Below, piece by piece: positions 24,289-32,589 of a stretch of DNA of 54,274 nucleotides; position 1 is the first letter of the stretch; each line of letters starts with the position of its first letter. Position numbers and translations under genes: made by a program. The stretch comes from Streptomyces sp. NRRL F-5630 (GTDB taxonomy: Bacteria > Actinomycetota > Actinomycetes > Streptomycetales > Streptomycetaceae). The notes under the pieces are model-generated. The model had not been told where the DNA came from and did not search any database. It saw nothing but the letters and a program-made list of their open reading frames with translations. The stretch lies in the NCBI RefSeq assembly GCF_000719475.1, contig NZ_JOGO01000043.1, positions 1-54,274 of the forward strand, in the 5' to 3' direction.

Positions 24289-25776
24289 TCACGCGACCCG
24301 CGCGCTCCCGTGCCTGCTCCTGCCCGAGCGCAGCAGTCCCCGCAGCGTGCCCAGCCAGCCCGTCGCGACGATCGCCCCGGCGACCGCGAGGCCCAGGACC
24401 CCGTTCAGCGGCAGCGCGATGCCGATCGCGCCCCCGAGCACCCACGCCATCTGCAGCATCGTCTCCGAGCGCGCGAACGCCGAGGTGCGGACCTGCTCGG
24501 GCACTTCGCGCTGGATGAGCGCGTCCAGCGAGAGCTTCGCGAGCGCCTGCGCGAAGCCCGCGCACGCCGCCAGCAGCGCCACCGAGAACTGGCTGAACAG
24601 GCACGCCGCCGTGATGGCGATCCCGAGCACCCCGCCCACGACCGTCACGATGATCAACTCGGGGGTGCGCGTGCGCAGCCACGCCCCGACCGCCGTCCCC
24701 AGCGCGTTCCCCGCCCCGGCCGCGACCCCGACCATCCCGAGCGAGACCGCCGCGCTGCGCCCGCCGAGCGGCTGATCGCGCAGGAGGAAGGCGAGGAAGA
24801 AGATCAGGAATCCGGAGAGGCAGCGCAGCGCGGCGTTCGCGCCGAGGGCGAGGAGCACCGTCGAGCCGACGGCCCGCAGCCCCTTCACCCGCCCGGCCCC
24901 GCTCCCGGCGTCGCTCCCCGGGCCGCTCCCGGGCCCGCCGCGCGCCGCCTCGCGCCGCACGTCTCCCGGCTCCCCGTCCTTCTCCAGGCGCACGGGCGCG
25001 TCGTGCGGCGGCCGCACCGGTTCGTCGGGGATCAGCCGCGCCCTGCGCTCCCCCTTCGCCGAGTCCACCTTCGGCGGCAGCCGGAACGACAGGAACGCGC
25101 CGAGCACGAACAGCGCGCACGCCCCGTACAGCGGCCACCGCGGCCCGAGCAGTTGCAGCCCGGCGCCCACGGGGGCCGCCGCGCCGGTCGCGAGCAGCCC
25201 GCCGAGCGTGACCCGCGAGTTCGCCTTGACCAGCGAGAACCGTGGCGGGAGCAGGCGCGGCACGACCGCGCTGCGCACCACCCCGTACGCCTTCGAGGCG
25301 ACGAGCACCCCGAGCGCCGCCGGATACAGCTCCAGGCTCCCGCTCACCACCGCGTGGGACAGGACGAGCGCGAGGACGGCGCGCGCGAGCATCGAGGTCG
25401 CCATCGCGGCGCGCCGCCCGTGCGGCAGCCGGTCGAGGAGCGGGCCGATCACCGGGGCGAGCACCGTGAAGGGCGCCATCGTGATCGCCAGGTAGAGCGC
25501 GACGCGCCCGCGCGCCTCGTCCGTCGGCACCGCGAAGAACACCGTCGAGGCGAGCGAGACCGTGATCATCACGTCGCCCGCGCCGTTGACGCCGTGCAAC
25601 TCGATGAGCTTGCCGAGCCCCGACTCGCCCGCGCCGTGCGCGTGCGTCACGCGCCGCACCAGGCGGCCCGTCGAGGCGAAGGGCGCCGCGGCGACCCGTC
25701 CGGCGGCACGCGTCCGCCGGAGCCGGGGACCCCCGCGCTCCGTACGCTGCTCACCCGACGACGTGGAAGCGGTCAC
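24289..25776 (-). CDS. MFS-type membrane transporter
   Basis: 495 residues with about twelve hydrophobic segments in two halves. A basic N-terminal tail of 50 residues precedes the first helix (DVMITVSLASTVFFAVP). The 1st-half loop is LLDRLPHGRRAAMA, typical of MFS motif A, and the central cytoplasmic loop (residues about 235-300) is long, charged and Gly-rich. Substrate unknown; the family member usually sits near DUF3027 in Streptomyces. The GTG at 25776 is the best start, though the upstream AGGA is 9 nt away and weak. An 8-bp inverted repeat lies 35 bp upstream, divergent to the DUF3027 gene. Confidence 0.82.
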   Translation of the reverse strand: MTASTSSGEQRTERGGPRLRRTRAAGRVAAAPFASTGRLVRRVTHAHGAGESGLGKLIELHGVNGAGDVMITVSLASTVFFAVPTDEARGRVALYLAITMAPFTVLAPVIGPLLDRLPHGRRAAMATSMLARAVLALVLSHAVVSGSLELYPAALGVLVASKAYGVVRSAVVPRLLPPRFSLVKANSRVTLGGLLATGAAAPVGAGLQLLGPRWPLYGACALFVLGAFLSFRLPPKVDSAKGERRARLIPDEPVRPPHDAPVRLEKDGEPGDVRREAARGGPGSGPGSDAGSGAGRVKGLRAVGSTVLLALGANAALRCLSGFLIFFLAFLLRDQPLGGRSAAVSLGMVGVAAGAGNALGTAVGAWLRTRTPELIIVTVVGGVLGIAITAACLFSQFSVALLAACAGFAQALAKLSLDALIQREVPEQVRTSAFARSETMLQMAWVLGGAIGIALPLNGVLGLAVAGAIVATGWLGTLRGLLRSGRSRHGSARVA

Positions 25777-26190
25777 GTCGTCATCCTGCCCCGAAGTGCG
25801 CCGCCTAGTGCGTCCCCTGTGCGGGAAGGGGACGTACGGGCGACGGCGGAGCGGTCCGTACGGCCGGTGCGGCGGCGGGTCGCCGAGGGGGCCGGCGGGG
25901 TGGTGGTACGGGGTGCCGCGAGGGGCGCGAACGGGGGAGTGGGGGACGTCCGTGTGGGCCCCGGGGCGCGGAGAGGGTAGCGTGCACAGCGCGCCCACGG
26001 CGGTTACTCCTGGCCGCGCGCCCTTTCGCGATCCTTCAGAATGGATGGTGGAGGCGCGCCCGGGACCCCAACCGACCGGGTACGGACGTCGACGCGGTCC
26101 CCTGGTCCGCTCCGTCCGCACCCCCGACCGTGTCCGGGCCCCGCCGGAGCGGGCGCACTCGTGAGACGGCGTAGGAGAGAAGCGATACCT
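25777..26190. other. divergent intergenic region with inverted repeat
   Basis: Promoter region between the MFS and DUF3027 genes. Perfect arms CGTCCCCT (25811-25818) and AGGGGACG (25827-25834) form a possible operator near the MFS start. Nothing else recognised and no credible gene. Confidence 0.55.
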
Positions 26191-27051
26191 GTGAGCGCAG
26201 CGACAACGCGAAGCCGCACCCCTGACCGCCTGTGTGCCGAGGCGGTCGACCTGGCGCGCGCCGCGGCGGAGGAGACCGCCGCGCCGGGTGTCGTCGGCGC
26301 GCACGTCGGCGCCGTCGCGGAGGGCGAGCGGGTCGTCACCCACTACTTCGCCTGCGAGGACGTCGCCTACCGGGGCTGGCGCTGGGCCGTCACCGTGGCC
26401 CGCGCCTCGCGCGCCAAGGTCGTCACGCTCGACGAGACGGTGCTCCTGCCGGGCCCCGAGTCGGTCCTCGCGCCCGAGTGGCTGCCGTGGAGCGAGCGCC
26501 TGCGCCCCGGCGACATGGGCCCGGGGGACCTCCTGCCCACCGAGGCCGAGGACCCGCGCCTGGAGCCGGGCCTGTACGACGGCGACGACGACACCCCGCC
26601 GCCGGACTCCGCGCTGAGCCCCGAGCTGGCCGAGCGCGCCGACGCCGAGGACGCCCAGGTCAGCGACGGGCCGCCCGCCGGCCTGCCCACCGCGCCCTCG
26701 CGCGGCTCGATCGCCGAGGTCGGCCGCGAGCTGGGCCTCGGCCGCCCGCGCGTCCTCTCCCGCTACGGCCTGGACCTCGCCGCCGAGCGCTGGGAGGAGC
26801 AGTACGGGCCGGGCACCCAGATGGCCCAGGCGGCCCCCGCGCCCTGCCGGACGTGCGCCTTCCTGATCCCGCTCGCCGGCTCCCTGCGCCAGTCCTTCGG
26901 CCTCTGCGCCAACGAGTTCGCCCCGGCGGACGGTCACGTCGTCTCGCTCTCCTACGGCTGCGGCGGCCACTCGGAAGCGGCGGTCATGCCGAAGACCCCG
27001 GAGGCTCCCCCGCTGCGCCTGGACGAGGTCGGGGAACCGCTGGTGGAGTAG
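26191..27051 (+). CDS. DUF3027 domain-containing protein
   Basis: 286-residue cytoplasmic protein matching DUF3027: TPDRLCAEAVDLARAAAEE, GVVGAHVGAVAEGERVVTHYF, the WRWAVTVARASRAKVVTLDE strand, then the WLPWSERLRPGDMGPGDLLPT signature. The C-terminal part holds CRTC (about 234-237), a further Cys in FGLCANEF and GCGGH, arranged like a zinc site. Function unknown. The GTG at 26191 has a somewhat distant GGAG (13 nt); it is the start that leaves the family domain complete. It is followed by the sacsin-like ATPase on the same strand 388 bp later, an arrangement worth noting because both are uncharacterised. Confidence 0.88.
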   Translation: MSAATTRSRTPDRLCAEAVDLARAAAEETAAPGVVGAHVGAVAEGERVVTHYFACEDVAYRGWRWAVTVARASRAKVVTLDETVLLPGPESVLAPEWLPWSERLRPGDMGPGDLLPTEAEDPRLEPGLYDGDDDTPPPDSALSPELAERADAEDAQVSDGPPAGLPTAPSRGSIAEVGRELGLGRPRVLSRYGLDLAAERWEEQYGPGTQMAQAAPAPCRTCAFLIPLAGSLRQSFGLCANEFAPADGHVVSLSYGCGGHSEAAVMPKTPEAPPLRLDEVGEPLVE

Positions 27052-27439
27052 GCCCCGGCCCGCCGGGCGACCCGCTCCGCCCCCCGCCCTCGGCGGCGGC
27101 GCTCGGCCCGTCCGGGGTGCGAGGCCACGGCCGGAGGCTCCCGCGCGCCCGCTCCTTCCCCGCGCCCGGCCCTTCCCCGCCCGCTTCTTCCGGCGCGCCC
27201 GTCTCGTGGCCGCCGGGCCGTCTCTTCCCGGCGCCCGCCTCTTCGCCGCGCCCGCCTCTTCGCGCCCGCCTTCTTCGCCCCGCCCGCTTCCTCGAACGCC
27301 GGCCGAAGAACCCGCCACCCGGCCCCTCCGGCGGAGGAGGACAAAAGCCCCACCGGGGCGCAGGCCGACCACGCGGCCCGGGCCCGCCCCGATTCCCCGC
27401 TACTTTCAGGGGCACACGCATCGCCGAGGAGTGAGCCCT
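27052..27439. other. intergenic region before the sacsin-like gene
   Basis: Repeat-rich gap without genes. Near its end TACTTT (27401-27406) is flanked by CCCC/GGGG and could be the -10 of a promoter with a leader of about 25 nt before the GTG at 27440. Confidence 0.5.
27148..27298. repeat. degenerate ~17-bp tandem repeats
   Basis: About nine units of the form CGCCCGCCTCTTCGCCG, with 14-19 bp spacing and many substitutions. Confidence 0.75.
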
Positions 27440-30400
27440 GTGACCCGAGAAGCCGAAGAATCCCCCCGCCCCCACGCCACCGCGGACGACGTCTTCGGCA
27501 CAGCCCGCCTCCGCGACGCGGTCCTCGCCACCTGGTCCGCTTCCCCCGCGCGCCTGCGCGAGGACGCCAACGCCGAGGAGGACCTCGCGCTCGGCGGCTA
27601 CCGGGACCGCGTCGTCGTCGAGCTGGCGCAGAACGCGGCCGACGCCGCCGCCCGCGCCGGAGTGCCGGGCCGGCTCCGTATCGCCCTGCGCGACCGCGCC
27701 GGGGACAACCCACCGGTCCTCGCCGTCGCGAACTCCGGCGCCCCCCTCGACGCGAGCGGCGTCGCCTCGCTCGCGACCCTGCGCGCCTCCGCGAAGCGCG
27801 AGGACGGCACGGGCACGGTCGGCCGCTTCGGCGTCGGCTTCGCCGCGGTCCTCGCGGTGAGCGACGAGCCCGCCGTGCTCGGCCGCACCGGTGGCGTGCG
27901 CTGGTCGCTGACCGAGGCGCGCGAGGCCGTCGCCGCGCTCGGCGTGCCCGCGCTCGACGAGGAGGTACGGCGCCGCGAGGGCCATGTGCCGCTGCTCCGC
28001 CTCCCCTTCCCCGCCGAGGGCTCCGCGCCCGAGGGCTACGACACCGTCGTCGTCCTCCCGCTGCGCGACAGCGTCGCCGAGGACCTCGTCGAGCGCCTCC
28101 TCGCCGGGATCGACGACGCGCTCCTCCTCTCGCTGCCCGGGCTCGCCGAGATCGTCGTCGAGACCCCCGAGGGCACCCGCGTCCTGCGTCGCCGCGCCGA
28201 GGCCCCGTACACCGTCATCGAGGACGACGGCGTCGTCCGCCGCTGGCGCACCGTCAGCCACGGCGGCGCCCTCGACACCGCGCTCCTCGCGGGCCGCCCC
28301 GTCGAGGAACGCCTGCGCCCCTGGTGGGCCGTGACCTGGGCGGTGCCCGTCGACGCCGAGGGCGCGCCCCAGGCGCCCCGTACCGTGCCCGTCGTGCACG
28401 CCCCGACGCCGAGCGAGGAACCGCTCGGGGTGCCCGCGCTGCTCATCGCGACGCTCCCGCTCGACACGAGCCGCCGCCATGTCGCGCCGGGGCCGCTCAC
28501 CGACTTCCTCGTCGCCCGCGCCGCCGAGGCGTACGCGGAACTCCTCGCGGACTGGCGGCCCGTCACCCCGGCGCTCCTCGACCTCGTGCCGGGGCCGCTC
28601 GGGCGCGCCGAGCTGGACGGCGCCGTGCGCGCGGCGATCCTCGCCCTGCTGCCCCGTACCGCCTTCCTCGCGCCCGCCGTGCCGCACGAGGGCGAGGAGC
28701 CCGGCAGCTTCACGGCGCTGCGGCCCGTCGAGGCCGAGGTCGCCTCGGGCGCGGGCCGCGAGACCGTCGACGTCCTCGCCGAGGTCCTGCCGAGCCTGCT
28801 CCCCGCCGGGCTGGAGAGCCATCCCGCGCTGCGCACGCTGGACATCGCGCGCGTCCCGCTCACCGAGGCCATCGACCGCCTCGCGGGTCTGGAACGCGCC
28901 CCCGGCTGGTGGTACCGCCTCTACGACTCCCTCGCGGGCGTCGACCCGGACCGGCTCACCGGGCTGCCCGTCCCGCTCGCCTCCGGACGCACCGCGCTCG
29001 GCCCCCGCCACCTGCTCCTGCCGCTCCCGGACGGCGGGCCCGCCGCCGAGGCCCTCGCGCGCCTGGGCCTCAAGGTCGCCGACCCCGAGGCCGCCCACCC
29101 GCTCCTCGAAAAGCTCGGCGCGCTCCCCGCGACCCCCCGCGCCGTCCTCACGACGCCGCAGGTCCGCGCCGCCGTCGCCGCCTCGCTCGACGAGGAGCCC
29201 TGGGACGGCGGACTGGAGAGCGAGGGGCTGCCGGACCCCGAGGAGCTGGCCGAACTCGTCCTCGGGCTCGTCCGCGACGCGCACATCGAAGCGGGTGACG
29301 AGCCCTGGCTCGGCGCCCTCGCGCTCCCCGACGAGGACGGCGAACTCGCCCCCGCCTGCGAACTCGTCCTCCCCGGCGGCGCGTTCGCCTCCGTGATGCG
29401 CGCGGACGCGCTCGCCGCCGTGGACGCCGGCCTCGCCGCGCGCTGGGGCGAGAAGCCCCTCGCCGCCTGCGGCGTGCTCAGCTCCTTCGCGCTCGTCCGC
29501 GCCCACGACACCGTCCTCGACCCCGACGAGCTGGAACCCCGCGAGGGCGACTGGCCCGAGCCCGACGACGCCGGACTGCTCGACGCCGTCGACGTGTGGT
29601 GCGAGGACGTCCTCGACCGCTTCCCCGACACGCCCGTGCCGCCCGTCGCGACCGAACTCCTCGCCGTCCGCGACCTCGACCTCGTCGCCGATGACCGCTG
29701 GCCCCAGGCCCTCGCCCTCCTCGCCCAGCCCCCCTACCGCGAGGCGCTCACCGCGCCCGTGCGCGTGCTGCTCCCCGACGGCACGACCGAGTCCGTCCGC
29801 TCCTACACCGCCTGGTGGCTGCGCGGCCACCCCGTCCTCGGCGGGCGCCGCCCCGCCGGGCTCCTCGCCGCGGGCGGCGACCCGCTCCTCGCCGGGTTGT
29901 ACGAGGAGGCCGACGCGAGCGGCTTCGAGGACGCCGAGGTACTGCGCGCCCTCGGGGTCCGTACGAGCGCGAGGGCGCTCCTCGACGAGCCCGGCGGCGC
30001 CGCCGAACTCCTCGACCGCCTCGCCGACCCGTCCCGCGAGGTCTCCGCGGCCCAGCTCCACGGCCTCTACTCCGCGCTCGCGACGCTCGACCCGGAGGAG
30101 GTCACGCTCCCCGAGGACCTGCGCGCCGTCCCCGCCGGGCCCGGCGCCGCCCCGTGCGTCGTGGACGCCACCGAGGCGTACGTGGCCGACGCCCCCGACC
30201 TGCTGCCGCTCGCCGGGGACCGCCCGCTCCTGCCCGTCCGGCCCGCGCTGGCGGGGGCGCTCGCAGAACTCCTCCAGGTCGGCAGGCTCAGCGAGGCCGT
30301 CCCGGCGACCGTCGAGGGCGAGGGCACCGTGCACGACGTGCCCGCCGCCGTGCGCACGCTCCTCGGGCCGCGCACACCCGCCACGTACACCGAGTACGAG

Positions 30401-30595
30401 GAGCTGACCGCCGGGGGCGTCGAGGTCGACTGGCGGCACACGCCGGACGGCACCGTGCACGCCGCGACGGTCGAGGGCGTCGCGGCGGGGCTCGCGTGGG
30501 CGGCGGGGCAGTGGCCGCGCCGCTTCGAGGTCGCCGCGCTCCTGGAGGACGACTCGCGGACGGCCGAGCTGGCGCGCGACCGCTGGTTCGACTGA
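27440..30595 (+). CDS. sacsin-N-terminal-like GHKL ATPase
   Basis: 1051 residues. The N-terminal 230 residues form a GHKL/Hsp90-like ATP-binding fold: ELAQNAADAA (61-70, N box with the Mg-binding Asn), VANSGAPLDASG (95-106, G1), GRFGVGFAAVL (127-137, G2 lid) and a later VVLPLRD strand, as in sacsin-type domains. The remaining 800 residues are a long alpha/beta scaffold with repeated Leu- and Pro-rich segments and no known enzyme domain. No membrane segment. It may be a chaperone-like or nucleic-acid-handling ATPase; the role is unknown. The GTG at 27440 has GAGGAG 8 nt upstream. Very high GC and consistent codon use throughout, no sign of recent transfer. Confidence 0.88.
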   Translation: MTREAEESPRPHATADDVFGTARLRDAVLATWSASPARLREDANAEEDLALGGYRDRVVVELAQNAADAAARAGVPGRLRIALRDRAGDNPPVLAVANSGAPLDASGVASLATLRASAKREDGTGTVGRFGVGFAAVLAVSDEPAVLGRTGGVRWSLTEAREAVAALGVPALDEEVRRREGHVPLLRLPFPAEGSAPEGYDTVVVLPLRDSVAEDLVERLLAGIDDALLLSLPGLAEIVVETPEGTRVLRRRAEAPYTVIEDDGVVRRWRTVSHGGALDTALLAGRPVEERLRPWWAVTWAVPVDAEGAPQAPRTVPVVHAPTPSEEPLGVPALLIATLPLDTSRRHVAPGPLTDFLVARAAEAYAELLADWRPVTPALLDLVPGPLGRAELDGAVRAAILALLPRTAFLAPAVPHEGEEPGSFTALRPVEAEVASGAGRETVDVLAEVLPSLLPAGLESHPALRTLDIARVPLTEAIDRLAGLERAPGWWYRLYDSLAGVDPDRLTGLPVPLASGRTALGPRHLLLPLPDGGPAAEALARLGLKVADPEAAHPLLEKLGALPATPRAVLTTPQVRAAVAASLDEEPWDGGLESEGLPDPEELAELVLGLVRDAHIEAGDEPWLGALALPDEDGELAPACELVLPGGAFASVMRADALAAVDAGLAARWGEKPLAACGVLSSFALVRAHDTVLDPDELEPREGDWPEPDDAGLLDAVDVWCEDVLDRFPDTPVPPVATELLAVRDLDLVADDRWPQALALLAQPPYREALTAPVRVLLPDGTTESVRSYTAWWLRGHPVLGGRRPAGLLAAGGDPLLAGLYEEADASGFEDAEVLRALGVRTSARALLDEPGGAAELLDRLADPSREVSAAQLHGLYSALATLDPEEVTLPEDLRAVPAGPGAAPCVVDATEAYVADAPDLLPLAGDRPLLPVRPALAGALAELLQVGRLSEAVPATVEGEGTVHDVPAAVRTLLGPRTPATYTEYEELTAGGVEVDWRHTPDGTVHAATVEGVAAGLAWAAGQWPRRFEVAALLEDDSRTAELARDRWFD

Positions 30596-30603
30596 GCGCC
30601 CCG

Positions 30604-30651
30604 GGGCGCGCGCCCTGTTGCCGGAACGGCAAGGCCGCTTGGCGCGCGCCC
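30604..30651 (+). terminator. nested hairpin terminator
   Basis: Outer arms GGGCGCGCGCC (30604-30614) and GGCGCGCGCCC (30641-30651) are perfect over 11 bp and enclose an inner perfect hairpin TTGCCG-GAA-CGGCAA (30618-30632). It lies 8 bp after the ATPase stop. Confidence 0.75.
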
Positions 30652-30720
30652 GCCCCCGCCCGCACCCTGGCAGCTCACCCCGCGGTCGCGCGGGCGTGGG
30701 CGAGAGAGGCAGGGACGGAC

Positions 30721-31395
30721 ATGAGCGGGCACCCGAGGCACACGGTCGGCGAGGACTTCGGCGACGGGCACGCCTTCTGGGAGGAGCGGTACGCGGAGAG
30801 CGACCGCGTCTGGAGCGGCGAGCCCAACGCGGCGCTCGTCCGCGAGGTCTCCGAGCTGCCCCCGGGCCGCGCGCTCGACCTCGGCTGCGGCGAGGGCGCC
30901 GACGTCGTGTGGCTCGCGCGGCGCGGCTGGACCGTCACGGGCACCGACATCGCCGAGACCGCCCTCGCCCGCGCCCGCGCGCACGCCGCCGAAGCGGGCG
31001 TCGCCGACCGCACGCGCTTCGAGCGGCACGTCCTCGGCACGAGCTTCCCCGAGGGCACGTACGACCTCGTCACCGCGTCCTTCCTGCACTCGCCCGACGT
31101 CTCCTTCCCGCGCGAGGCCATCCTGCGCCGCGCCGCCGCGGCCGTCGCCCCCGGCGGCACGCTCCTCGTCCTCGGCCACGCGGGTCCCGCGCCCTGGGAG
31201 TCGTACGAGGAGGACGACCCGCACCTCGCCCTCCACCTGCCCTCGCCGCAGGAGCTCCTGGAGAGCCTGCGGCTGCCCGAGGACGAGTGGGACGTTCTCG
31301 TCGCCGCCGAGCACGACCGCGTGCAGCACGCCCCGGACGGCGAGGCCCACCACCGCAGGGACAACGCGCTGAAGGTCCGCAGGCACGCGGCCTGA
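30721..31395 (+). CDS. class I SAM-dependent methyltransferase
   Basis: 224 residues: FWEERYAESDRVWSGEPNAAL opening, motif I LDLGCGEGADVVWLARRG (about 53-70), the acidic loop VTGTDIAETALARA, then YDLVTASFLHSP (motif II) and APGGTLLVLGHAG (motif III). This is the methyltransferase layout seen in thiopurine/tellurite-resistance-like and generic small-molecule methyltransferases; the substrate is unknown. Start ATG has AGGGACGG a few bases upstream. A hairpin terminator separates it from the preceding ATPase gene, so it has its own promoter within 70 bp. Confidence 0.9.
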   Translation: MSGHPRHTVGEDFGDGHAFWEERYAESDRVWSGEPNAALVREVSELPPGRALDLGCGEGADVVWLARRGWTVTGTDIAETALARARAHAAEAGVADRTRFERHVLGTSFPEGTYDLVTASFLHSPDVSFPREAILRRAAAAVAPGGTLLVLGHAGPAPWESYEEDDPHLALHLPSPQELLESLRLPEDEWDVLVAAEHDRVQHAPDGEAHHRRDNALKVRRHAA

Positions 31396-31426
31396 GCGCC
31401 CGGCGACCGGGGGCATGTGGCGCCGC

Positions 31427-31450
31427 TGTGAAATTAATGTGATCGGAAAG
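31427..31450 (+). promoter_or_regulatory. AT-rich island before secreted-protein gene
   Basis: A 24-bp stretch unusually rich in A and T (TGTGAAATTAATGTGATC core) in otherwise GC-rich DNA; a likely promoter or regulator site 170 bp before the gene. No clear -35/-10 pair can be fixed. Confidence 0.4.
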
Positions 31451-31621
31451 TCTGGGCGGCGAGGACAACCGGAGAGCCCCTTGGCCTGTCTCCTCGTACG
31501 AGCCACGAGGCTCCTCGCTCACACGTGCCCCGCGCCCCCGTGCGTCCACCGCGCCGCGTCCCGTACGCGCGCCGCCCGGACCCGGCGCGGCGCGGGCACC
31601 CTTCTCCCCCAGGGGACACAC

Positions 31622-32455
31622 ATGCGTATGCGTGCCACCGCGGCCGTCGCCGCGCTCGCGGGCTCCCTCGCCCTCGGCGCCGTCACCGCGCCCGCCGCCC
31701 AGGCGGCGACGAAGCCCCCGGCGCTCGACCTGAGCTTCGGCAAGGCGACCGTGAACGGCGGCAAGCCCGTCGTCGCGACGACCGGCAAGGCCACCACCGC
31801 GGTCAAGGTCACCTTCACCGCCAAGCGCGGCAAGAAGGTCGATGTCTTCGACGGCAGCGTCAACCTCGCCGTCGGCCTCTACCGGGGCAGCGACGTCGAC
31901 CACGCCACCAGGGAGTTCTGGAGCGGTGGCATCGCCTGCTCGGAGCCCACCACGACCTCGCTCTCGTGCAGCACGAAGATCACGGTCCCCGCCGCGAAGC
32001 TCTCCAACGCGGACGCCGGCACCGGCTGGAAGCTCTTCCTCGGCGCCGTCGCCTGGAACGGCCAGAAGCCGGAGACAGCCGACCCCGCGAAGATCAGCAC
32101 CGTCGAGCAGCACAAGGCCGCCACCGCCACCCTCCAGCGCGCCTCCAAGCTCACCGCCAACGCGTCCCCGGAGCCGGTGAAGAAGAACAAGACGATCACC
32201 GTCACGGGCACCCTGACCCGCGCCAACTGGGACACCGACACGTACGCGGGCTACACCAAGCAGTCCGTGAAGCTCCAGTTCAAGAAGAAGGGGTCGAGCA
32301 CCTACACGACCCTCAAGACCGTCACCACGGACAGCAAGGGCAAGCTGAAGACGACCACGAAGGCCACCGCGGACGGCTACTTCCGCTACTCCTTCGCGGG
32401 GACGTCCACGACCCCCGCCGTCTCCTCGACGGCGGACTACGTCGACGTGAAGTAA
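31622..32455 (+). CDS. secreted protein of unknown function, Ig-like
   Basis: 277 residues. Sec signal peptide at 1-28 (MRMRATAAVAALAGSLALGA..AQA) with cleavage AQA-A predicted after residue 28. The mature part is Thr/Lys/Ser/Ala-rich and beta-like, with two halves; residues about 185-277 read like a bacterial Ig-like repeat (KNKTITVTGTLTRANWDTDT, VKLQFKKKGSSTYTTLKTV, YFRYSFAGTSTT). Two Cys (ACSEPTTTSLSC) probably form a disulfide. No enzyme motif, so a structural or adhesive extracellular role is likely. The start has AGGGG 7 nt upstream; an in-frame ATG two codons later is possible. A strong hairpin follows. Confidence 0.88.
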   Translation: MRMRATAAVAALAGSLALGAVTAPAAQAATKPPALDLSFGKATVNGGKPVVATTGKATTAVKVTFTAKRGKKVDVFDGSVNLAVGLYRGSDVDHATREFWSGGIACSEPTTTSLSCSTKITVPAAKLSNADAGTGWKLFLGAVAWNGQKPETADPAKISTVEQHKAATATLQRASKLTANASPEPVKKNKTITVTGTLTRANWDTDTYAGYTKQSVKLQFKKKGSSTYTTLKTVTTDSKGKLKTTTKATADGYFRYSFAGTSTTPAVSSTADYVDVK

Positions 32456-32472
32456 GCCGCACCCGGCTGGAA

Positions 32473-32504
32473 GCGGGCCCCCGTAGCGGCGTACGGGGGC
32501 CCGC
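32473..32504. terminator. strong convergent terminator
   Basis: Perfect 13-bp arms GCGGGCCCCCGTA (32473-32485) and TACGGGGGCCCGC (32492-32504) with a 6-nt loop, between the secreted-protein gene and ctpE. Confidence 0.9.
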
Positions 32505-32589
32505 CCGCGTCAGCCGTCCTTCCGCGCCCCGCCCGCGTCAGCCGCTCTTCCGCGATCCCTCCCGCGTCAGCCGTCCTTCCGCGACCCCG
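32504..32589. repeat. 28/29-bp tandem triplication of the ctpE 3' end
   Basis: Three copies (32504-32531, 32532-32560, 32561-32589) of CCCGCGTCAGCCGTCCTTCC. The third copy contains the ctpE stop codon and last codons; the other two extend downstream as non-coding replicas. Confidence 0.85.

Noticed and set aside
26984..30460. A 1158-codon minus-strand frame
   Set aside because: Antisense to the sacsin-like ATPase, whose sense frame has clear GHKL motifs; the reverse frame has none.
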